A DNA stretch of 5,380 bases from an uncultured Pirellulales bacterium (GTDB lineage: Bacteria; Planctomycetota; Planctomycetia; Pirellulales; Lacipirellulaceae), in the NCBI GenBank assembly GCA_947258835.1, contig CAMYJY010000156.1:1-5380 (forward strand), written 5' to 3'. The notes below the pieces were generated by a model. It did no database searches. It had not been told where the DNA came from and was given only the letters and a program-made list of their open reading frames with translations. Of this stretch, positions 1 through 5,380 are shown one piece after another. A program made the translations under genes and the position numbers. How positions within the stretch are numbered: position 1 is the first letter of the stretch; each line of letters begins with the position of its first letter.

Positions 1-451
<451 letters not shown>

Positions 452-465
452 ATTAGAACGTTGGT

Positions 466-499
466 GCTGGCTAAAAAATGCCTGGCATTTTTTAGCAGC
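466..499 (+). other. Hairpin in the 16S 3' trailer (processing site or weak terminator)
   Basis: The arms 466-481 and 485-499 pair over 15 bp with one bulged G at 470. The 5' arm carries an A6 run and the 3' arm a T6 run (488-493). Lying about 24 bases after the mature 16S end, it could be an RNase III type processing stem or an attenuating, bidirectional terminator-like structure. The true terminator of the unit is the later hairpin at 619-661. The 5' leader, which normally pairs with the trailer during 16S maturation, is outside the window, so its role cannot be decided. Confidence 0.45.
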
Positions 500-576
500 A
501 GGCCGATGAAATGGTTTTTGCTGGTGACAGGAAAACCAACACATGGGGACAGTCCTTGTGATTGGCAGAGAAGTCG

Positions 577-596
577 GTTTGATGTTCGCATCAGAC
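577..596 (+). other. Short hairpin with TTCG loop in 16S trailer
   Basis: Bases 577-584 pair with 589-596 (8 bp including one G-T wobble) around a TTCG loop. The closing pair is G-C and not the usual C-G of a stable UUCG tetraloop. It lies between the first trailer hairpin and the terminator and is probably a structural element of the precursor RNA. No tRNA cloverleaf could be folded in 443-618. Confidence 0.3.
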
Positions 597-618
597 AAGC
601 TACCGAATTGATATTGAG

Positions 619-661
619 AAACCCGGTACAGGAGTTAGCCTTCCTGTGCCGGGTTTTTTTT
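619..661 (+). terminator. Intrinsic (rho-independent) terminator of the 16S unit
   Basis: The arms 619-633 and 642-656 form a GC-rich stem of about 15 bp with a single G-T wobble and an 8-base loop (634-641). A run of eight T residues (654-661) follows directly. It is the clearest terminator in the window. It closes the 16S transcript about 180 bases after the mature 3' end, before any 23S or tRNA gene, which supports a free-standing 16S transcription unit. Confidence 0.9.
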
Positions 662-663
662 AT

Positions 664-712
664 GAGTTGCGAGTTGCGAGTTGCGAGTTGCGGGTTGCGG
701 GTTGCGGGTTGC
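664..712. repeat. Tandem heptamer array, 7 units (4 x GAGTTGC, 3 x GGGTTGC)
   Basis: Seven perfect, uninterrupted 7-bp units are visible. Four GAGTTGC units (664-691) are followed by three GGGTTGC units (692-712), differing at one position. The block order suggests that one variant arose and was then copied by slippage. The array starts two bases after the T-tract of the 16S terminator and ends three bases before a dRS3-like palindrome. Reading frames crossing it encode repetitive peptides only as an artefact of the 7-bp period. Comparable heptanucleotide short tandem repeats are known from bacterial intergenic DNA. Confidence 0.92.
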
Positions 713-715
713 GTC

Positions 716-735
716 ATTCCCGCGCAGGCGGGAAT
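716..735. repeat. dRS3-like 20-bp palindromic repeat
   Basis: The arms ATTCCCGC (716-723) and GCGGGAAT (728-735) pair perfectly over 8 bp around a 4-base loop. The 20 bases fit the neisserial dRS3 consensus ATTCCC-N8-GGGAAT. Near-identical elements flanked by GTC and C are, from memory, scattered through many unrelated bacterial genomes, where such small palindromes are often mobilised by REP-associated (RAYT-type) transposases. No transposase is in this window. Whether the copy is functional, or only a relic next to the heptamer array, cannot be judged here. Confidence 0.7.
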
Positions 736-754
736 CTAGACCAACCACGCCAGC

Positions 755-777
755 TCCAATCCGTAAGACGAATTGGA
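755..777. promoter_or_regulatory. Imperfect inverted repeat upstream of the polymerase gene
   Basis: Bases 755-763 and 769-777 are complementary at 8 of 9 positions around a 5-base centre (TAAGA). It lies about 95 bases before the chosen polymerase start and just upstream of a poor promoter-like pair (TTGGAT at 773, CATAAT at 794, spacer 15). It could be an operator or a chance palindrome. It does not match the E. coli or Bacillus LexA box, and I cannot assign a regulator. Confidence 0.2.
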
Positions 778-871
778 TCCATGGCCAAAACGGCATAATC
801 CAGCACCCGCAGTGCTCGGGCAAAAATCTCGCTGGCATTCCCTGTCTCGTTGGTGTATGGTGTACATCCGT

Positions 872-2116
872 ATGCTATGTGTCGATTGGCTCTTTCTGGA
901 TATGAACGCCTTCTTCGCCTCCGCGGAGCAGCACCTGCAGCCTGCGCTGCGGGGGCGACCGGTGGCCGTGGTGCCGACCATGACCGACCGGACATGCTGT
1001 ATTGCCGTCAGCTACGAAGCACGCCAGTACGGTATTGGGACCGGGACGAATGTGGGTACGGCCCGGCAGCGTTGCCCAGGGCTGCAGCTGGTGGAGGGGC
1101 GTCACGAAAACTATGTGCGGATCCACCAGCAGATTATCGGGGCGGTCGAGACCGTGGTACCGGTGACCAAGGTCTGCTCCATCGACGAGATGGTCTGCCA
1201 ACTCTCACCCCAACATCGCGCGGTGGGCCCCGCTACGGAGTTGGCACGCGCTGTAAAACAAGCAATCTACGACCAGGTCGGGCCGGCCTTGCGGTGTTCG
1301 GTGGGGCTGGCCACCAACCGTTTCTTGGCCAAGGTTGCCAGCAACCTGCACAAGCCGGACGGATTGTCCGTGATTCCCCGTGAAGAGCTACCGCGCCGGT
1401 TGTACCCGCTGGCCCTCACGGACCTTCCGGGCATTGGTCGCAATATGCAGCGCCGGCTGGCCAGCCAAGGCATTCGCAGCGTGCGCCAACTCTGCGGGCT
1501 CTCCCAGTCTCAAATGGTCGCCGCCTGGCAGAGCGTGTTGGGGGAATTGTGGTGGCATCGGCTCCGCGGTGAGGAGGTGGCTGAGCGGGAAACGCAGCGC
1601 CGCAGTGTAGGACATTCCCACGTGTTGCCGCCGCGGTTGCGGAATGATGAGGGGGCCCGCGCGGTCTTTGTCAGGCTGCTCCACAAAGCGGCAGCGCGGC
1701 TCCGCCGCATCAACTATTGGGCCGGTCGGCTGGTGATCAAATTGTCCTATGCGCAGGGGTGGCCGCCTTGGAAAGTAACAGTCTATTTGGGACGCTCGCA
1801 AGATACGCCCACCATCCTCAAGGCCTTTGAGCGGGCTTGGGAGGCACGTCCTCCGGGCGGCCGACCCCTGCAGCCCTCCGTGACTCTGGTTGATTTGACG
1901 CCGGGTGCGAGCACCACGCCTTCGCTCTTTGTCGAGGACCGCCGGGCGTTGGCCGCCGCGCAGGCCATGGATGCGGCCAACCAGAGGTTTGGGGCCAATA
2001 CGGTCTATTTTGCTTCGATGCACGAGGCCCAGCAAGCCGCACCGCTGCGGATTGCCTTTACCAGCATTCCCGATGTTGCAGCCGAGACCAACTCATCCGA
2101 GAATGAGTGCGGTTGA
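872..2116 (+). CDS. Y-family translesion DNA polymerase (DinB/Pol IV-like)
   Basis: Error-prone DNA polymerase that copies past damaged template bases. With the start at ATG 872 the protein has 414 residues. The palm opens with LDMNAFFASAEQ (about 9-20), giving catalytic D10 and steric-gate F15. The second acidic pair is in the SIDE motif (D105, E106), and SYEAR (47-51) and FLAKVAS (151-157) also match DinB, so the enzyme should be active. The thumb helix-hairpin-helix contains LTDLPGIG (182-189). The little-finger domain starts near RRSVGHSHVL (243-252). A TPSLF stretch (349-353) sits where UmuC has its QLNLF clamp-binding motif but is degenerate. It is longer than E. coli DinB (351 residues), with a C-terminal extension ending APLRIAFTSIPD plus a tail, as I recall for a distinct DinB-related subgroup. 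The frame stays open upstream to a TTG at 773, but ATG 872 puts the first Asp where DinB has it. ATG 857 is an alternative. No Shine-Dalgarno is evident. Confidence 0.93.
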   Translation: MLCVDWLFLDMNAFFASAEQHLQPALRGRPVAVVPTMTDRTCCIAVSYEARQYGIGTGTNVGTARQRCPGLQLVEGRHENYVRIHQQIIGAVETVVPVTKVCSIDEMVCQLSPQHRAVGPATELARAVKQAIYDQVGPALRCSVGLATNRFLAKVASNLHKPDGLSVIPREELPRRLYPLALTDLPGIGRNMQRRLASQGIRSVRQLCGLSQSQMVAAWQSVLGELWWHRLRGEEVAERETQRRSVGHSHVLPPRLRNDEGARAVFVRLLHKAAARLRRINYWAGRLVIKLSYAQGWPPWKVTVYLGRSQDTPTILKAFERAWEARPPGGRPLQPSVTLVDLTPGASTTPSLFVEDRRALAAAQAMDAANQRFGANTVYFASMHEAQQAAPLRIAFTSIPDVAAETNSSENECG

Positions 2117-2119
2117 ACG

Positions 2120-2152
2120 AGTCCTCGATCAAGCAAAGCTTGATCAAGGACT
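2120..2152. other. Hairpin between polymerase gene and pyrC (possible terminator)
   Basis: Arms 2120-2134 and 2138-2152 pair at 14 of 15 positions (one C/A mismatch) around an AAA loop, starting 4 bases after the polymerase stop codon. No T-run follows on the + strand; the next bases are A-rich. It may be a terminator lacking a U-tract, a 3'-end stabilising or processing structure, or a protein-binding palindrome. If it stops transcription, pyrC needs its own promoter in 2153-2228, where I see none that is convincing. Confidence 0.55.
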
Positions 2153-2228
2153 AGAAAAATAACCATCCGTTTCCCCTCCATCCCCGGCAATCTCCGCCCA
2201 CGCGCGGATACAGGAAGCCCCGTCCTCG

Positions 2229-3560
2229 ATGAAAACCCTCATCAAAAATGCCCAAGTTGTATTGCCTACTGGTATCGAGTCCGTTTCTGTACTACTTGAC
2301 GGTTCCCGCATTGCCGTGGTGGATGCTGCCCCGCAAACCACGGCGGACGAAGTGGTGGACGCAACGGGTTTGCATTTGCTCCCCGGCGTGATCGACGACC
2401 AAGTGCACTTTCGCGAGCCGGGCCTGACCCATAAGGAAGACCTGGCTACGGCCAGCCGGGCCTGCGCCAAAGGTGGTGTGACGACATTTTTGGAAATGCC
2501 CAACACCCGGCCACCTGCCACCACGCAGGCCCGGTTGGATGAAAAATTGCAGCTGGCCGCCAAAAAGTCGCTGGTAAACTACGGTTTTTATATCGGGGCG
2601 ACACCCGACAATATCAACGACTTGCAGCAAGCCACCCGCACACCCGGCATCAAGATTTTCATCGGTTCCAGCACGGGCGACTTGCTGGTCGATGATCAGG
2701 AAGCTCTGGAGCGCATCTTTGCCGAAACCACGCTCCCCATTACCGCGCACTGTGAAGATGAAACTACCGTACGTGCCAATGCCGCGCGGCTGGCAGGGAC
2801 GACAAACGTAGCGGATCATTCGCGGATTCGCGACCATACCGCCGCTCTGGTGGCGACCCGGCGGGCCCTCGATTTGGCCACACGGCATCGGCATCGCTTT
2901 CATCTGTTGCATGTCTCCACCGGCGACGAAACGGAATTGCTGGCGGACCACCAGGGATTGATTACCGCTGAGGCCTGTGTACCGCATTTGTTTTTTGCTG
3001 AGGACGACTACGCCCGCCTGGGGACACTGCTGCAGGCCAACCCCTCGGTGAAGACCAAACAAGACCAACAGCGGCTGTGGCAGGCACTGGTGCAGGGCCA
3101 CATTCAAGTGATCGCTACCGATCACGCCCCACACACGCTCACGGAAAAACAGCAGCCGTATCCCCAGTCGCCCTCCGGCATGCCCTCGATTGAAAACAGT
3201 TTGGCGCTGATGCTCAATGCGGTGCATCACGGCCGTCTGACGCTGCCGCGTCTGGTGGAGGCGATGTGCGACGCCCCCGCCCGGGTGTGGGACATCGTGG
3301 GCAAGGGCCGCATCAGGGAAGGATATGATGCGGATTTGGTGCTGGTGGATTTATGCCGGACGCAGCAGGTTTGCAATGCCACCCAGTGGACCAAGGCTGG
3401 TTGGAGTGCCTGGCACGGGACCGAACTCACGGGCTGGCCCGTGCGGACCTGGGTCTTGGGGCACGAAGTCTACCGTGAGGGCGGTGTGGATGCCAGCCGC
3501 TACGGACAAGCGGCTACCTTCGATCACCACCGCGGTGGGTACTGGGCCACCCAGGAGTGA
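2229..3560 (+). CDS. pyrC: Dihydroorotase, class I type (de novo pyrimidine synthesis)
   Basis: Cytosolic metal-dependent amidohydrolase that interconverts N-carbamoyl-aspartate and dihydroorotate, the third step of UMP synthesis. The 443-residue length fits the long class I type, not the ~350-residue E. coli PyrC. Landmarks are the N-terminal beta region (1-50), DDQVHFREPGLTHKED (56-71), EMPNT (89-93), GIKIFIG with the likely carboxylated Lys142, ITAHCED (His174), HLLHVST (His228), and ATDHAPH with the catalytic Asp298. A typical C-terminal beta segment (GYDADLVLVD, 365-374) follows. The strand-1 metal motif has Gln58 in place of the first His of the usual H-x-H, while His60 and Arg62 are kept. 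I recall the same variant in some bacterial relatives. AGGAAG at 2212-2217 is a weak ribosome site 11 bases before the ATG. It follows the polymerase gene in the same direction and converges with the YHS-repeat gene. An allantoinase or hydantoinase relative is less likely given REPGLTHKED. Confidence 0.93.
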   Translation: MKTLIKNAQVVLPTGIESVSVLLDGSRIAVVDAAPQTTADEVVDATGLHLLPGVIDDQVHFREPGLTHKEDLATASRACAKGGVTTFLEMPNTRPPATTQARLDEKLQLAAKKSLVNYGFYIGATPDNINDLQQATRTPGIKIFIGSSTGDLLVDDQEALERIFAETTLPITAHCEDETTVRANAARLAGTTNVADHSRIRDHTAALVATRRALDLATRHRHRFHLLHVSTGDETELLADHQGLITAEACVPHLFFAEDDYARLGTLLQANPSVKTKQDQQRLWQALVQGHIQVIATDHAPHTLTEKQQPYPQSPSGMPSIENSLALMLNAVHHGRLTLPRLVEAMCDAPARVWDIVGKGRIREGYDADLVLVDLCRTQQVCNATQWTKAGWSAWHGTELTGWPVRTWVLGHEVYREGGVDASRYGQAATFDHHRGGYWATQE

Positions 3561-3607
3561 TGTGAGATGTGAGATGTGAGATATGAGATATTTGATATTT
3601 GATGTGA
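3561..3607. repeat. Degenerate tandem heptamer array after pyrC
   Basis: Read in steps of seven from the base after the pyrC stop codon: TGTGAGA three times (3561-3581), TATGAGA (3582-3588), TATTTGA twice (3589-3602), then a decaying TGTGA (3603-3607). The sequence is unrelated to the heptamers at 664-712, but the period and the block-wise change of unit are the same. It fills about half of the 99-base gap between the convergent ends of pyrC and the YHS-repeat gene. No intrinsic terminator was recognised in 3608-3659. Confidence 0.85.
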
Positions 3608-3659
3608 CCCCTGGTAGAAAACCTGCTGTACTGGCAACACCAGCAACGGGTAAGTCACT

Positions 3660-4946
3660 TTACTTTAAGTACAAATCCGGATTTTCTCGGAATTTCACCT
3701 GCTCGGCCGGTGAGGCAAACAAATAGCGGAGGCCTTGGTGCCAAGCTACAAATTCCGGCTGCCCGGGGACGGACCGGCCTTCCTCGACTGCAGTTACCAG
3801 GCAGTTGCCCTGGGCACCCAGGTCGGCATCCGCGTAGAGTTTGGGCTGGGCCTTAAATTTGGCCTTCTCAGCAGCATCGGCCAGGAGATAGAGGCGATCC
3901 CGGAAGATGATTGGGTGAAAGACGCTGCCGGGAGCGAGCCTGCCCGTCTCGACTTTGGTGACCGGACAGTCTCCGCCCAGGGCAGGCACGTAGTTATCCG
4001 GGGTTTGCAAAAAAAGAGATTTTTCTTCCTCACCAAAAAAATAATATTTCCGGCCATCAAAAATCTCCTGGTAAGCCCCTTTGCCGTTTTGCCACAGTCC
4101 GCGGGTGCGAATCGTCACCGCGCAATAGCCCTGCAGGGCGAGCGCCTCGGCGGAGAGTTCCGCTACTTGCTGCTGGGTTGGCAGAGGCTTGGCTGCTGAT
4201 TCCTCCGGGACTTGCTCCGCGGACGGCGAATATTTTGCGGGGGGCGTCACGCCGTAGTGGTCCATGTTGGACAAAAACTGTGCTTTTTGCTGCACACCGG
4301 CAAACAGATAACGCACGCCGTCCACGATCACGAGGGTGGCGGGAAGCCCAGGCAGTTCGCGGTGCAGGTCGGTGTAGGTCACCAGGCAGTTGCCGTCTTG
4401 GGCCAGATCGACCTGCTGAAATTTTTGGGGATCGGCCTGAAACACGCTTTGCATGCTTTCATTAGCAAAAAAATAGAGCCGTTGACCGTGCAGGATAGCG
4501 TGCTTGATGTTGCCTGGGATGCGTTGGCCCGTTTCCGCAAAGGTTACGATGCAGTCCCCGGAGAGGGCCGGCGCATAGCGGCCTGGCGCCTGGGCAAAAA
4601 TGGCGCGGTGCCGCGTGGTGGCGAACCAATACAACTGCCCGTCAAAAATTATTTGGTGTTTGGTCTCCCCGGCCACCCACTCTTGCCCATCCCGCAAGGA
4701 AACCACACAAAAACCCTCCAATGCCAACGGGATTTTGGCCGGTGGCTGTCGTTGTGGTTGGAAGGGATTGGCTGGCAAGCCCTGGGGCTGGACCAACACC
4801 CGGCTGGACGAACCCTCATCGTCCGGCCGCTGAGGTGGACGGGTGTCGCTTTGGCCCCACACGTCCGTTGCCAAGGCCATGGCACACACGCCAGCCAGAG
4901 CCAGGTACCGGAGGGTTGTGAACTGCAATGGTCGGCGGAGGAGCAT
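3660..4946 (-). CDS. Putative secreted protein of six degenerate YHS-like repeats
   Basis: Function unknown. With the start at ATG 4946 the protein has 428 residues. It begins with a signal peptide: MLLRRP, a hydrophobic stretch (about 12-26), and likely cleavage near ALA-T (26) or VWG-Q (31). A Q/P-rich linker follows to about 73. Six modules of about 52 residues come next (74-126, 128-180, 181-231, 269-321, 323-373, 376-428), with a linker at 232-268. Each follows a pattern of G-x-C-x-V, a central Gly, Y-x-F or L-Y-x-L, then F-x(4)-P-x(2)-Y, resembling the YHS domain. The second YHS cysteine cluster (FCS-x2-C) is replaced by residues such as FA. The mature protein has exactly six Cys (80, 132, 187, 275, 327, 382), one per module. 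The spacing 52/55 is repeated in both halves, and the residue before Cys runs F-D-N then Y-D-N, so a three-module block was duplicated. The open frame extends to ATG 5063, but that start would bury the signal peptide. No clear Shine-Dalgarno precedes any start. Periplasmic or envelope location is inferred. Confidence 0.82.
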   Translation of the reverse strand: MLLRRPLQFTTLRYLALAGVCAMALATDVWGQSDTRPPQRPDDEGSSSRVLVQPQGLPANPFQPQRQPPAKIPLALEGFCVVSLRDGQEWVAGETKHQIIFDGQLYWFATTRHRAIFAQAPGRYAPALSGDCIVTFAETGQRIPGNIKHAILHGQRLYFFANESMQSVFQADPQKFQQVDLAQDGNCLVTYTDLHRELPGLPATLVIVDGVRYLFAGVQQKAQFLSNMDHYGVTPPAKYSPSAEQVPEESAAKPLPTQQQVAELSAEALALQGYCAVTIRTRGLWQNGKGAYQEIFDGRKYYFFGEEEKSLFLQTPDNYVPALGGDCPVTKVETGRLAPGSVFHPIIFRDRLYLLADAAEKAKFKAQPKLYADADLGAQGNCLVTAVEEGRSVPGQPEFVAWHQGLRYLFASPAEQVKFRENPDLYLK

Positions 4947-5218
4947 ACGACAAGTGGGCCCGATACTGCAAACGGTGAGCATTATTGATTGGTTACTGCG
5001 CAGGGATCCATGGTTCAGCGACCAACCGGAGCAAGCCATTGCTTTCCGTGTGGTAGCTGGCATTGTCCAGCGGCACGGCCGCCCTGGGGGCAGCTTATAT
5101 TTTTTTCGCTCCTTGACCTATGCCATTGCTCGAGTCGGCATGCTAGCACGTTGACTTAGCGCGGGCGAGCAGCGGCAGTGATTTCATGCACAGCGGTTAC
5201 CAGCCCTCCCCACAAATG
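4947..5218. other. Non-coding upstream region of the YHS-repeat gene
   Basis: No gene is supported here. The open frame of the - strand gene continues to 5063, but that part lacks protein character. On the - strand, an AT-rich stretch at 5093-5107 could include a -10-like TATAAG, without a good -35 partner. The promoter is presumably within this stretch but cannot be placed. Confidence 0.4.
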
Positions 5219-5282
5219 AGCCGGTGGGCGATAGCCCCGGTTCCGTGAAACGCACAAGAACCGGGGCTATCGCCCATCGGCT
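5219..5282. repeat. Long hairpin, REP-like palindromic repeat
   Basis: The arms 5219-5243 and 5258-5282 are complementary over all 25 positions, with a single G-T wobble (5224/5277), around a 14-base loop (5244-5257). The arm core GGGCGATAGCCCCGG is itself GC-rich and partly self-complementary. From memory, arms of the type AGCCGG-GGGCG-AGCCCCCGG recur in intergenic DNA of Pirellulales, so a dispersed repeat is the leading explanation. With no T-run on either side, a classical terminator is less likely. It is upstream of the - strand gene and no neighbouring gene ends here. Confidence 0.75.
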
Positions 5283-5380
5283 AAGACTCGTCAGATGGGG
5301 ACTAGTTTGACTGAGGGATCTCACCTCTTACCCACAAATGCTGGCGAATAACCGAAAATCAAACCTTACGTTAGGCTTAA
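5283..5380. other. Non-coding tail of the window, nothing recognised
   Basis: No reading frame with protein character, RNA gene or promoter could be supported on either strand. The decamer CCCACAAATG at 5331-5340 also occurs at 5209-5218, just before the long hairpin. Confidence 0.4.

Noticed and set aside
664..712. CRISPR array
   Set aside because: The units are 7 bp with no spacers.
461..995. Several short frames across the 16S trailer and heptamer array, both strands
   Set aside because: They translate hairpins, the terminator and the 7-bp repeats; their repetitive peptides are artefacts of the array, and none shows a start signal or recognisable domain.
1388..2035. 215-codon frame on the - strand
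   Set aside because: It is antisense to the little-finger half of the polymerase gene, Arg/Pro-rich and without motifs.
2292..3230. 312-codon frame on the - strand
   Set aside because: It is antisense to pyrC, whose + strand product has clear family motifs; a shadow of GC-rich coding sequence.
4009..4473. Three A7 tracts (4009-4015, 4035-4041, 4467-4473) as programmed slippage or phase-variation sites
   Set aside because: They arise from Phe codons in or near the repeated YxF module motifs on the - strand; the frame is intact across all three.
4212..4988. 258-codon frame on the + strand
   Set aside because: It is antisense to the YHS-repeat gene, which has a signal peptide and regular repeats; the + frame has no protein character.
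775..5013. Shared GGATCCATGG at 775-784 and about 5004-5013
   Set aside because: Ten-base matches are expected several times in a window of this size; the flanks do not match.
5209..5340. Direct repeat CCCACAAATG (5209-5218 and 5331-5340) as target-site duplication of a small insertion
   Set aside because: The enclosed segment lacks matching termini, and a 10-bp repeat at this distance is likely enough by chance.

Overview
The window looks like chromosomal DNA of a planctomycete, probably of the Pirellulales type. The basis is the 3' part of a 16S rRNA gene whose sequence reads as planctomycete, the fact that this 16S gene stands alone instead of leading into tRNA and 23S genes, and the style of the proteins, including a secreted protein built from YHS-like repeats. 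The placement is from memory of such sequences and was not tested by a search.

Layout, left to right on the + strand. Bases 1-442 are the last third of 16S rRNA, up to the anti-Shine-Dalgarno tail. Bases 443-661 are the 3' trailer, with two hairpins and a strong intrinsic terminator. Next come seven tandem heptamers and, 3 bp on, a dRS3-like palindrome. A Y-family translesion DNA polymerase follows (872-2116), then a U-tract-less hairpin, then a class I type dihydroorotase, pyrC (2229-3560). A second, unrelated heptamer array directly follows the pyrC stop codon. A secreted six-repeat YHS-like protein lies on the - strand (3660-4946), convergent with pyrC. The last 434 bases are non-coding and hold a 25-bp-arm hairpin (5219-5282) that looks like a dispersed palindromic repeat.

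The genes do not form one obvious pathway. The 16S gene is its own transcription unit. The polymerase and pyrC are co-directional, 112 bases apart and separated by a hairpin, so they may or may not be co-transcribed. The YHS-repeat gene is transcribed from the other side. The genes are mostly ordinary housekeeping or repair functions. The less ordinary content is the repeat DNA in the intergenic gaps and the internal architecture of the YHS-repeat protein, which is two copies of a three-module block with identical cysteine spacing. I did not find convincing evidence of a wholly new multi-gene system.
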